From: CAWCOU01 sp963797335
Lineage (GTDB): Bacteria > Pseudomonadota > Gammaproteobacteria > JAURND01
DNA: 64,000 nucleotides
Direction: 5' to 3'
Assembly: GCA_963797335.1 (NCBI GenBank)
Contig: CAWCOU010000001.1
Location: 1 to 64,000, forward strand
Both the position numbers and the translations under genes were made by a program. The notes beneath the pieces are model-generated. The model saw only the letters and a program-made list of their open reading frames with translations, made no database searches and was not told the DNA's origin. Positions 8,386-16,252 of the stretch are shown here, one piece after another (position 1 is the first letter of the stretch; every line of letters begins with the position of its first letter).

Positions 8386-9054
8386 TTAACGGGTTAAATA
8401 GTTCTGATTAAGAAAGGATTTGCTCCGCCGAGTCCACTCTAGAAAAAGAGGCGAAAAATCGGCAGGTAGCGCTCTTTGCACATTGGGGTAGCCCAGGATA
8501 CGGTCAGACCAATCTTTTACTGCCGGGGGTTGGCTCGGAAGAACCTCTTTAGGTACGTACTTTTGTAACTCCGCCAGCCGGATAAATACAGGGGCAAACG
8601 CGGCATCTATTAGGGATAGCTGGGAGCCGTTGAAAAAAGGTTTTTGCATTAGCGCGGGGCTAATCTGGGCAAACTTGAGCTCGCAGGCCCGTTTTTGTTC
8701 CGCAAAGCGGGGCTCATCTTCGGCAAAAACTAAACGAGCGGTGATATTGATGACTTCATCACAAAAAGAGATCCATGCGCGTTGTTGCGCCCGTGCTATC
8801 GGATCGGCAGGGTGCAACTGCGGTGGGTACACCTCGTCTAAATATTCATTAATGATGGCGGACTCAAATAAAACCTGGTCACCTATCCGCAACAAAGGCA
8901 GCTTGCCCAGCGGCGATAGCTCTAGAAACCATTGTGGCTTGTTGGCTAGATCGACGTAAACTGGCTTGAAGTCAATATTTTTTTCCAACAAAGTAATCAT
9001 GACTCGTTGCGCAAATGGGCAGATTTTGTGGGTAATGAACTCAATTTGCTGCAT
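8386..9054 (-). CDS. Glutathione S-transferase family protein
   Basis: 222 residues: an N-terminal thioredoxin-like domain opening with ITHKICPFAQRVMITLLEK, whose CPFA motif suggests an omega/beta-like cysteine active site, the glutathione-binding cis-Pro and ESAIINEYLDE segment, then an all-helical C-terminal domain. The substrate cannot be deduced. A relationship to the stringent starvation protein SspA is possible but the CPF motif with a catalytic-type cysteine argues for an enzyme. It is the first gene of the GST-dedA-ribE group and is divergent from the MFS exporter. Confidence 0.8.
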   Translation of the reverse strand: MQQIEFITHKICPFAQRVMITLLEKNIDFKPVYVDLANKPQWFLELSPLGKLPLLRIGDQVLFESAIINEYLDEVYPPQLHPADPIARAQQRAWISFCDEVINITARLVFAEDEPRFAEQKRACELKFAQISPALMQKPFFNGSQLSLIDAAFAPVFIRLAELQKYVPKEVLPSQPPAVKDWSDRILGYPNVQRALPADFSPLFLEWTRRSKSFLNQNYLTR

Positions 9055-9094
9055 TTTAGGGATTCCAAGGAGTATACTTTAGGGACCACTTTAT

Positions 9095-9119
9095 AAGTGG
9101 GTAGTTACAAAAGTATACA
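9095..9119 (+). promoter_or_regulatory. Promoter element of the MFS exporter (shared motif)
   Basis: AAGTGGGTAGT at 9095-9105, then eight bases, then the -10-like TATACA at 9114-9119, about 20 bases before the MFS start codon. The same 11-mer, with the same distance to a TATA box, precedes the lipoprotein gene downstream (10576-10600), so both promoters may be recognised together. Confidence 0.45.
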
Positions 9120-9140
9120 CTATTTCTAAGAGCGTAAGCG

Positions 9141-10553
9141 ATGGTAACGTTAGGACCAGGAAAACGGTTTATCCCCATTATTGTCTCCTTAGCTATGTTT
9201 ATGGAGGCATTGGATACCACCATCATCAACACCGCCATTCCAGCCATATCGCGTAGTTTACAAATTAACCCCATCGATTTGAAAATAGCCCTCATTTGCT
9301 ATTTATTAAGCCTGGCTGTCTTCATACCCATTAGTGGTTGGATTGCCGACAAGTACGGTAGCAAACGCGTTTTTTTGACCGCATTGGTCATTTTTACCCT
9401 GAGTTCATTAGCCTGTGGTTTTGCCAGGCAGCTATTTTTTCTAGTGATTGCTCGGATTTTTCAAGGGATAGGTGGTGCACTGACCATTCCGGTGGGCAAA
9501 TTAATCATTTTGCGTTCATTCCCACGTCATCAATTCACCCAGGTGATGAATCGAGTGATCGTTATCTCATCGCTGGGTGTGATGCTCGGTCCTGTGTTAG
9601 GCGGATTTATCACCCATTATTATTCGTGGCATTGGATTTTTTGGATAAATGTGCCCGTAGGCGTACTCGCCATTCTTATCACCGACTGGAAATTGTCAAA
9701 GGATGGACCGCTGCCAGTGCCGCCCTTAGATACGGTGGGATTTATTTTATTTGGCCTGAGCCTGGCTAGTTTTACTCTGGGTTTATCACTGATGAGTGAA
9801 ACCACGCAGTCGTATCGTTTGGCTTTGTGCGTTATGATTGGCGCCTTGTTTTTACTTTTTCTTTACAGCCGGTGGTCGCGAACGCAGCAACACCCGATCA
9901 TCAATGTTAAATTACTGAACATACCAACATTTAATATCGCCTTCTACGGTGGGCTTTTTGCCAGATTGGGTTTTGGCGGGATGCCCTTTTTAGTACCTTT
10001 ATTACTGCAGGTGGGTTTACATTACCCTGCGCAGGTTGCCGGTTTATTATTATTACCCATTGCGCTGGGTTTAATCGCGATACGTCCGTTGGTGCCGAGA
10101 ATATTGCAAGCATTTGGTTATCGGCGAGTTTTATTTATCAATACGATTTTGCTTAGTCTGAACATTTGTTCATTTGTATGGGTGAATGCGCAGACCAGTG
10201 TTCATCTGATTATGTTATTCACTTTTTTATATGGATTATTAACAGCGACACAATTCTCCAGCATGAACTCATTATCTTACGCAGATGTGCCGATAGAGCA
10301 GATTAGTGGCGCCAATAGTTTAGTCAGTATATTGCAGCAGATGTCGCAAAGTTTTGGGGTGGCAGTAGTCGCTATCTTCCTACATTTCTTCTCAAGGAAT
10401 ACATCACCGTCGTTTACACTTACGCCGCCTTTATTTCATGCGACTTTTTTAATGATGGGCATCATTACTTTTTTGGCATCGGCCATTTTTTTGCGCTTAA
10501 AACCACTATCTGGAGCTGCCATTTTGAAAAAAAACAATAAAAATGGAGCTTAA
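9141..10553 (+). CDS. MFS drug-efflux-type transporter (DHA2 family)
   Basis: 470 residues with about 14 hydrophobic segments, as in the EmrB/QacA type of proton-driven exporters. Diagnostic motifs are LDTTIINTAIPAISRSL in helix 1 (DHA2 motif D1), GWIADKYGSKRVF (motif A), ARIFQGIGGALTIPVG (motif B) and LGPVLGGFITHYYSWHWIFW (motif C). Substrates cannot be predicted from sequence. No membrane-fusion partner (EmrA) is adjacent. The gene is flanked by two copies of the AAGTGGGTAGT promoter element; a small lipoprotein gene follows. Confidence 0.88.
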   Translation: MVTLGPGKRFIPIIVSLAMFMEALDTTIINTAIPAISRSLQINPIDLKIALICYLLSLAVFIPISGWIADKYGSKRVFLTALVIFTLSSLACGFARQLFFLVIARIFQGIGGALTIPVGKLIILRSFPRHQFTQVMNRVIVISSLGVMLGPVLGGFITHYYSWHWIFWINVPVGVLAILITDWKLSKDGPLPVPPLDTVGFILFGLSLASFTLGLSLMSETTQSYRLALCVMIGALFLLFLYSRWSRTQQHPIINVKLLNIPTFNIAFYGGLFARLGFGGMPFLVPLLLQVGLHYPAQVAGLLLLPIALGLIAIRPLVPRILQAFGYRRVLFINTILLSLNICSFVWVNAQTSVHLIMLFTFLYGLLTATQFSSMNSLSYADVPIEQISGANSLVSILQQMSQSFGVAVVAIFLHFFSRNTSPSFTLTPPLFHATFLMMGIITFLASAIFLRLKPLSGAAILKKNNKNGA

Positions 10554-10575
10554 GCCCCTTTTTCTTAGATCATGC

Positions 10576-10600
10576 AAGTGGGTAGTAAATGTACTATAGT
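10576..10600 (+). promoter_or_regulatory. Promoter element of the Tyr/Cys-rich lipoprotein (shared motif)
   Basis: Second exact copy of AAGTGGGTAGT (10576-10586), again eight bases before a TATA box (TATAGT, 10595-10600). It lies about 40 bases before the lipoprotein start. Confidence 0.45.
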
Positions 10601-10637
10601 TATCTGAGATATGTATATTCGTAGAGGAGAAATCAGG

Positions 10638-10871
10638 ATGTTAAAAATATACGGTATTTTGGCTGCATTGGCTCTAACCTTGTTGGCAGGCTGTGCAACG
10701 ACTTATGGTACAGATTGTGGTTGTTGTTCATGTGGTTACGTTCAATCCAATTATTATCCCGATAGTGTGTACTACCCCAGTTATACTTACAATTGGTACC
10801 CTATGGTGTATTACCCCAGTTATATTAAAACAGAAACAACCTATTATTCCCCATTTTGGACAAATCCGTAA
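10638..10871 (+). CDS. Small Tyr/Cys-rich putative lipoprotein
   Basis: 77 residues. The N-terminus is a lipoprotein signal with lipobox LLAGC, so the mature protein should begin at Cys-18 and be lipid-anchored. The mature part has a cysteine cluster (DCGCCSCGY) and a tyrosine-rich part with near-repeats YYPSYTYNWYP and YYPSYIKTE. I start at 10638 because GAGGAGA lies seven bases upstream; an in-frame ATG at 10611 is possible. I do not recognise the family. The shared promoter element suggests co-regulation with the MFS exporter upstream. Confidence 0.7.
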   Translation: MLKIYGILAALALTLLAGCATTYGTDCGCCSCGYVQSNYYPDSVYYPSYTYNWYPMVYYPSYIKTETTYYSPFWTNP

Positions 10872-11037
10872 TTCCTGCTAGGATTAGGTCCTATCACGGC
10901 GGATCCCACTGCGACAGCAGTGGGAGCGCCCGCTTCGCGTTATACCTTTAAGAATGAATGGAAGCGATCCCACTCAAAATCTGATCGTTCATGCCATGAA
11001 AGATGAGTGGTGACAATTTTAGCAGGAGCTACTCTAT

Positions 11038-11847
11038 ATGTTTTTCCTTCGCCAATGGCAAAGTCCTTTCTGGTTTTTATGGTTCAGCGGCTTTGTTATC
11101 TCTGCGGTTGCGGATGATAGTGCAGATCCGTGCGCAGGCTCAAACGCGCTCTTGGCCATCATCGATAGGCCAACAGTAGCCGACAGTGCTTGCGTGGTTC
11201 CCTACAATCAGGTCACACTTGAAACCGGTTGGCAATACCAACAGCTGACATCACCCGGCCAACAATATAATTTCCCGGAAGCGGAATACCGTGTCGGTTT
11301 ACCGTTTCATACGGAATTTGTTTTCCTGCCGCCTAATTACATCCACCAAATGCACCCATCGTTGTCAGGGTATACGGCAGCGACTATGGGGATTAAACAT
11401 GAAATAGGGTATACCGCGCATTGGCTGGCCGCCGCTGAAAGCTTATTTACGATTCCTTCTGGCAGCAACGAATTTGGCACCCAAACCGTAGAAGAGACCG
11501 TCAACGGGATAGTGACTTATACAGTCAATCCTGCGGTTAGCCTCTCCGTTATGTTGGGTACCAGCTCAGAAACAGAGTCCAAAAATAATGGCGGCGGCCA
11601 TTTTGCCAGTTTCAATCCCGATCTAGTCTTTTCATGGTTACCCACGGAAAAGTTAGAATTTTTCGGCGAAATCTATGGTCAAACCAAAACGGCCCCTGAT
11701 CAAGGCAGTGGGTATAATTGGAATGGAGGCATTGTTTATCTGGTGAGCCAAAATCTAGCTTGGGATTTGGAATACGCCCAACGCCTGAGTGGCAACTTAG
11801 ATGGCTTTGAACATTACATCGGCACCGGGTTGTCGCTCATTTTCTAA
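11038..11847 (+). CDS. Outer-membrane beta-barrel protein (MetA-pathway/transporter-like)
   Basis: 269 residues with an N-terminal signal sequence (cleavage likely after ISAVADD-like segment near residue 25). The rest alternates polar and aromatic residues as in beta-barrels, for example LETGWQYQQL, EYRVGLPF, MGIKHEIGYT and FNPDLVFSWL, and it ends with a C-terminal phenylalanine (GLSLIF), which is the usual recognition signal for the outer-membrane assembly machinery. The pattern resembles the proteobacterial 'transporter'/phenol-degradation MetA-type barrel family, but the substrate is unknown. A ribosome-binding AGGAG precedes the start. The gene ends inside a perfect palindromic repeat. 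Confidence 0.7.
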   Translation: MFFLRQWQSPFWFLWFSGFVISAVADDSADPCAGSNALLAIIDRPTVADSACVVPYNQVTLETGWQYQQLTSPGQQYNFPEAEYRVGLPFHTEFVFLPPNYIHQMHPSLSGYTAATMGIKHEIGYTAHWLAAAESLFTIPSGSNEFGTQTVEETVNGIVTYTVNPAVSLSVMLGTSSETESKNNGGGHFASFNPDLVFSWLPTEKLEFFGEIYGQTKTAPDQGSGYNWNGGIVYLVSQNLAWDLEYAQRLSGNLDGFEHYIGTGLSLIF

Positions 11848-11930
11848 GGGGTCAAGTCTGGATTTATGCCATATCAAAGGCAAATGGCTGATTTTCTGAA
11901 AATAAGGCAGAAATCCAGACTTGACCCCTT
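11846..11930. repeat. Palindromic GGGGTCAAGTCTGG element, copy 1
   Basis: Perfect 20-bp inverted repeat: the left arm 11846-11865 begins AAGGGGTCAAGTCTGG, and the right arm 11911-11930 is its exact complement, enclosing a 45-base loop. It sits between two convergent genes and could act as a bidirectional terminator. A second copy is at 55913-55972 and a decayed half near 28627, so it is a dispersed REP/MITE-like family. Confidence 0.8.
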
Positions 11931-11935
11931 GTCGC

Positions 11936-12292
11936 TTACAGCGATTCTTGGATGGCTGCTAAAGCCACTTGTGGCAACCGGGTTTCGTAATCAGCAACTA
12001 GGGTAACTTCACCATCGGCTTTTACCTCCAGCAGTTCCGAACGCAATTTCCGCATGACGCTAAAAAATTTCGTCTCCAAACCAGGGTATAGCTGAATAAT
12101 GCCGCCGAGCTTAGCGCGAATCGCTTGCCAGGCCGGGGTCGAGATCGTTTCATCAAAAAAGGCATCATCTTGAATTTGCTGCGCTTTATAAGTCGACATT
12201 TTTTGAAGATGCTCACGGAGAATAGGGGAGACCTGCTGTATCATCTTCTGGGCACCCATCAGATTCGCCATTGCGCTCAATTTTCCCAGCAT
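11936..12292 (-). CDS. Conserved-looking hypothetical protein
   Basis: 118 residues, soluble, with helical amphipathic character (LSAMANLMGAQKMIQQVSPI, LREHLQKMSTYKAQQIQDDA). I choose the ATG at 12292 because AGAGG precedes it and the upstream 22 codons encode a hydrophobic stretch with no ribosome-binding site. I do not recognise the family and see no catalytic motif. It is alone on this strand, convergent with the barrel gene. Confidence 0.5.
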   Translation of the reverse strand: MLGKLSAMANLMGAQKMIQQVSPILREHLQKMSTYKAQQIQDDAFFDETISTPAWQAIRAKLGGIIQLYPGLETKFFSVMRKLRSELLEVKADGEVTLVADYETRLPQVALAAIQESL

Positions 12293-12373
12293 AAAACCTC
12301 TGAAGTAACAATGAAATAGAACAAATATTGTAAGTAGATTAGTCGATAATAGCAACAAGCCCTGCCCAAGTAA

Positions 12374-12485
12374 GCATGAAGTATCCCAGGGGCTGGCTGC
12401 AAACCCTCTAATTCATGGAGGAATTAGGGAGATACGATTGACGTATTTATGCGTGGTTGCAGCCAGCCCCTGGGATACTTCATGC
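12374..12485. repeat. Large inverted repeat with nested hairpin
   Basis: Perfect 29-bp inverted repeat: the left arm 12374-12402 starts GCATGAAGTATCCCAGGGG and the right arm 12457-12485 is its complement. The 54-base loop contains a second palindrome (CCCTCTAATTC...GAATTAGGG). Part of the arm (CCCTGGGATACTTC) recurs near 27190-27215, so this is a dispersed element. Confidence 0.75.
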
Positions 12486-12891
12486 GCGAAGTGGCTCCTC
12501 GACTCCCCCCTTCCCCCCGGCATGTACTATACTTATAGTGAGAGGGAAGAGATCCCACAGAACATTCCAAAGACAGTTTAGAAGGTTGTGCCCCATTTGG
12601 TTTCAGCGCGGTTTGACCGGAGCAGAGGCCAGGAGGGGCATTTTTTTTGTCTATGATTTTACAAGCTTTTTTCTTCAAACCCCTGCAACCGCGATGACGA
12701 AAACGGCCTGCGCACCGAGCATTAGGTCAATGGACTACATTTTTGTAACTAGGATTATGGTTAAATAAACTCCAATAGATGGTCACACGGGTTAGTGATT
12801 CTGGGCCGTAAGGTTCAGTAAGCATCAAGTGAAGGTGGCAGGGAAGCATTTTAATTCATATGGTTTACAAAATAGTTAGTTGGAGGTATGT
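12486..12891 (+). other. Non-coding stretch with a possible small RNA and terminator
   Basis: No credible gene is seen between the inverted repeat and the small gene at 12892. A TATACT-like box occurs around 12528. A stem TGCCCC (12589-12594) and GGGGCA (12635-12640), extended by TGG/CCA pairing, is directly followed by eight T residues (12641-12648), the form of a factor-independent terminator on the plus strand. No coding sequence precedes it, so a short untranslated transcript of about 100 nt is possible; this is inference. Confidence 0.35.
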
Positions 12892-13047
12892 ATGTTTGCA
12901 GGCTTACCAAAACCACTGCAAGAAGAAATTATCTGCTATATGCAAGCTGATAATTTTCGTGCCGCTAAAAAACTTTACGACGATTATTACCAAGAATCTA
13001 GCTCATCAGTAGAAGTAAAGAACGAAATAGAAGAGTCTGCTGCGTAA
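12892..13047 (+). CDS. Small acidic hypothetical protein (51 aa)
   Basis: A 51-codon gene starting MFAGLPKPLQEEIICYMQ and ending IEESAA. A good ribosome-binding site (TGGAGG, 12881-12886) lies five bases before the ATG, and yihY begins 17 bases after its stop. The central region (residues 8-35) is predicted helical with a helix-turn-helix spacing of hydrophobics, faintly like the small L7/L12-type helical motif; that similarity is too weak to name it. The C-terminal third is acidic and low in complexity. Confidence 0.55.
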   Translation: MFAGLPKPLQEEIICYMQADNFRAAKKLYDDYYQESSSSVEVKNEIEESAA

Positions 13048-13064
13048 TTACCAAGTTATCCTCA

Positions 13065-13904
13065 GTGAACGCCATAAAATCCCTCTTTTTCATATTAAAA
13101 AAAACCGTAATTCGTCTATTTGCAGAAGACTATGCCTTTCGCGCCAGTGCTTTAGCATACACCACTTTATTGTCCCTAGTACCCTTACTTTCTGTACTCG
13201 TTTATCTGCTCACCTTCTCACCACCATTATTTACTCGAATCATCAACCTTACCCGAGATTACTTAGTAGAAAACTTTATTCCCAGTGCCAATATCACCAT
13301 TGAAGGGTACCTGCAAAATTTTATCGATCAAGCCGCTCGGTTACCGGCTCTTGGCTTTATTTTCCTAGTAGTCGCTGCCGTTTTATTAATCATCACGGTG
13401 GATGGTGTGCTAAATGAAATTTGGCAACAGGACAAACGTAAAAAAAGAATCATGGGCTTTGTTTGGCGCTGGCTGGTGTTATTGGTGACTCCCTTAATTA
13501 TTGGCATTAGCCTCTTTATCAGTTCCTATGTATTAAACATACCCTGGATTCTAGAATTAATTAATCGCCTGGGCGTACAAAAATCCTTATTAACCCTATC
13601 CTCATTAGTACTTAATACGTTGATTTTCACCATTGTTAATATGGTGGTGCCCCGTTGTAAGGTAAAATGGCGTGCAGGCTTATTGGGTGGTTTGATGACG
13701 GCGTTATTATTTGAAGCAGCGAAATCCCTATTTGCTTTTGTGATGAAACACTCCACATACCAAGCCATTTACGGGACTCTGGCGATTATTCCGGTTTTCT
13801 TATTTTGGTTATATGTTTATTGGCTCATTGTGCTTTTTGGGGCTTTGCTTGCCCACAGTCAGCAACAGCTTAAGCTGGCCACGCCAACTTCCCCTCCGCC
13901 TTAA
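13065..13904 (+). CDS. yihY: YihY/BrkB family inner-membrane protein
   Basis: 279 residues with six membrane helices and the family signature at the N-terminus: FAEDYAFRASALAYTTLLSL, LVPLLSVLVYLL, and later GLMTALLFEAAKSLFAF and the ending YGTLAIIPVFLFWLYVYW. Older annotation as ribonuclease BN is wrong for this family; a transport or permease role is proposed but not established. Translation probably starts at GTG 13065. It may be cotranscribed with the 51-residue gene upstream, and its stop overlaps the stop of the convergent serA. Confidence 0.85.
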   Translation: MNAIKSLFFILKKTVIRLFAEDYAFRASALAYTTLLSLVPLLSVLVYLLTFSPPLFTRIINLTRDYLVENFIPSANITIEGYLQNFIDQAARLPALGFIFLVVAAVLLIITVDGVLNEIWQQDKRKKRIMGFVWRWLVLLVTPLIIGISLFISSYVLNIPWILELINRLGVQKSLLTLSSLVLNTLIFTIVNMVVPRCKVKWRAGLLGGLMTALLFEAAKSLFAFVMKHSTYQAIYGTLAIIPVFLFWLYVYWLIVLFGALLAHSQQQLKLATPTSPPP

Positions 13905-15085
13905 TTTTTGGCGTTTGGCCTCACAAGGCGGACTTTAATAACACCCTGGATGCTGGCAATTTCCTGCACTAACTCCTCGCTCACCGGCCCATCGACGTCG
14001 ATTAACGTATACGCAATTTCATCTCTGGATTTATTTAAGAGATCGACAATATTAAGATGTAATGAAGCGAGTTTCGTCGAAATCTGTGCCACCATATTGG
14101 GGATATTGGCATTGACGATAGCAATTCGTACCCCGGAGATAAACGGCATGTCAACCGAAGGGAAATTAACGGAATTTTGAATAAGGCCAAATTCTAAATA
14201 ATCGCGGAGTTGATTAGCCACCATCACAGCGCAGTTTTCTTCTGCTTCTGTTGTCGAGGCACCCAAATGCGGCAAAGCAATAATGCGATCATTGCCCAGC
14301 AAGGGTGCGCTGGGAAAATCGCAAACATACATGGCCACTCGTTTCTGAGCCAATGCCGCTAACAAAGCAGTGGTATCGACAATATCTTTGCGCGCAAAAT
14401 TGAGCACTACCACCCCTGGCTTAGTGGCCTGCAATCGAGTTTCATTGAGAAGGTGTTGAGTCTGCGCTGTCAAAGGTACATGTAGGCTGATAAAATCTGC
14501 CTGGTTCAACAATTGCTCCAAGTGACTGACAGACTCGACACTAGCGGATAATTCCCACGCGCGTTTGACGGTAATGGCAGGGTCATAGCCAATGACGCGC
14601 ATACCGAGCGCAATAGCGCTATTGGCCACTTTGACACCAATGGCGCCAAGACCAATGACGCCCAGCGTTTTTCCGGGTAATTCAAAGCCAGCGAACTTTT
14701 TTTTATGATTCTCTACCTGAAGATCGATATCGTGATCATCGGCAGTCAAATGCCTAACATAATCCCAGGCCTGGCAAAGATTGCGGCAGGCCAGTAACAT
14801 CCCGGCGATGACCAGCTCTTTCACCGCATTGGCGTTGGCCCCGGGCGTGTTTAAGACCGGAATTCCCAGGCGAGTCAATTTTTCCACAGGGATGTTGTTA
14901 ACGCCGGCACCGGCGCGACCAACGACGGTTAACCGATCGGAAAAAACATGATCGTGCAAAGAAAAAGAACGCACGAGCAAGGCATCGGGATCGGCTACAT
15001 TCTCAGCGACAAGGTAATCGGAGGGGAATTGTTGTAAGCCACGGGCAGCAATTGAATTTAATAATTGGATTTTATACATGGTCAT
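13901..15085 (-). CDS. serA: D-3-phosphoglycerate dehydrogenase with ACT domain
   Basis: First step of phosphorylated serine synthesis: oxidises 3-phosphoglycerate to 3-phosphohydroxypyruvate with NAD. 394 residues: substrate domain with GRAGAGVNNIPVEKL, NAD-binding Rossmann motif GVIGLGAIGVKVANSA, a conserved basic position in LNFARKDIVD and the catalytic histidine region ALPHLGASTTEAEENCA. The C-terminus (about 320-394) is an ACT domain with RIAIVNANIPNMVAQIS and IAYTLIDVD, the place where serine feedback inhibition acts in related enzymes. The ATG at 15085 overlaps the serC stop (TGATG), so the genes are coupled. Confidence 0.93.
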   Translation of the reverse strand: MTMYKIQLLNSIAARGLQQFPSDYLVAENVADPDALLVRSFSLHDHVFSDRLTVVGRAGAGVNNIPVEKLTRLGIPVLNTPGANANAVKELVIAGMLLACRNLCQAWDYVRHLTADDHDIDLQVENHKKKFAGFELPGKTLGVIGLGAIGVKVANSAIALGMRVIGYDPAITVKRAWELSASVESVSHLEQLLNQADFISLHVPLTAQTQHLLNETRLQATKPGVVVLNFARKDIVDTTALLAALAQKRVAMYVCDFPSAPLLGNDRIIALPHLGASTTEAEENCAVMVANQLRDYLEFGLIQNSVNFPSVDMPFISGVRIAIVNANIPNMVAQISTKLASLHLNIVDLLNKSRDEIAYTLIDVDGPVSEELVQEIASIQGVIKVRLVRPNAKN

Positions 15086-16167
15086 CAATGAAATTTAGTA
15101 GCAAAATCCTGCATGAAAGCAATTAACTGATCCACCCCAGATTCAGGCATGGCATTATAAATACTGGCACGCATACCGCCGACTAATTTATGTCCTTTCA
15201 GATTCGCCAGGCCTGCTTCTAACGCAAGTGTTAAGAACGTTTCATTTAAGTCAGGATTAGTCAGGCTGAATGGTATATTCATCCAGGAACGGCAATCCGG
15301 ATGCACAGGATTTATATAAAAAGGATGTTGGTCAATAAAGCGATACAGTTTATCGGCCTTACGATGATTGCGCTCGGCCATGACCGATAAACCCCCTTGT
15401 CGTTTTAACCAGGCAAGCACCAGGCTGGTCAAGTACCAACTATAAGTAGTAGGTGTATTGTAAAGTGATTTATTTTTTATTTCGATGGGATATTGATACA
15501 AAATAGGCGTATGCGGTAGGGGCTCTCGTAAGCAATCCGGATTAATGATGACCACGGTAATGCCAGCGGCACCCATGTTTTTTTGGGCGCCTGCGTAAAT
15601 AATGCCGTATTGGCTAACATCGATGGGTCGCGACAATAGTGTCGAAGACATATCGGCGACTAAAGGCACGGAACCTGTCTCGGGCAGCCAATGGAATTCA
15701 ACGCCGTTAATGGTTTCATTGGGGGTGAGATGCAAATAAGCTGCCTGCGGATTTAAAGACCATTCACTTTGGGGTGGAATGGTGACTTGAGGGGTTTTTT
15801 CACATTCGGTGACGACATTGACGTGACAGTATCGTTGTGCTTCAGCAATGGCTTTTTCAGACCATTGACCGGTATTCACATAATCGGCTGTGGTGTTGTC
15901 ACCCAAGACATTTAAGGGCACCATCGAGAACTGCGCGGTAGCACCCCCAGCTAAAAACAACACCTGGTAATGCGCCGGAATAGCCAATAATTCTCGTAAA
16001 TCCGATTCTGATTGCTCGGCCAATCGCGTAAACTCTTTGCCACGATGACTGACTTCCATCACCGACATACCGAGATGGTGCCAGTCACGGAATTCGGCTT
16101 GTGCCTGTTCCATTACCTCCACAGGTAACATGGCAGGTCCGGGGCTGAAATTGTATACTTGGGGCAT
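15085..16167 (-). CDS. serC: Phosphoserine aminotransferase
   Basis: Transaminates 3-phosphohydroxypyruvate with glutamate to phosphoserine; also used in pyridoxal phosphate synthesis in some bacteria. 360 residues, matching E. coli SerC (362). Features include the opening NFSPGPAMLPVEVMEQ, GGATAQFSMVPLN, the PLP-lysine motif GAQKNMGAAG, and the C-terminal KGHKLVGGMRASIYNA. It is the first gene of the serC-serA pair and is divergent from serB, with the start codons about 85 bases apart. Confidence 0.95.
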   Translation of the reverse strand: MPQVYNFSPGPAMLPVEVMEQAQAEFRDWHHLGMSVMEVSHRGKEFTRLAEQSESDLRELLAIPAHYQVLFLAGGATAQFSMVPLNVLGDNTTADYVNTGQWSEKAIAEAQRYCHVNVVTECEKTPQVTIPPQSEWSLNPQAAYLHLTPNETINGVEFHWLPETGSVPLVADMSSTLLSRPIDVSQYGIIYAGAQKNMGAAGITVVIINPDCLREPLPHTPILYQYPIEIKNKSLYNTPTTYSWYLTSLVLAWLKRQGGLSVMAERNHRKADKLYRFIDQHPFYINPVHPDCRSWMNIPFSLTNPDLNETFLTLALEAGLANLKGHKLVGGMRASIYNAMPESGVDQLIAFMQDFATKFH

Positions 16168-16252
16168 AAATTCCTCAGATTTTAAATCTTTCTCCGGCCT
16201 CGCAAGCGGGCCGATATGTTCTACCGAACATCATAACAAGGAAACAGCATTC

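Noticed and set aside
12424..12768. Frames on both strands across the 12.4-12.8 kb region
   Set aside because: They overlap the inverted repeat, lack ribosome-binding sites and show no protein-like composition.
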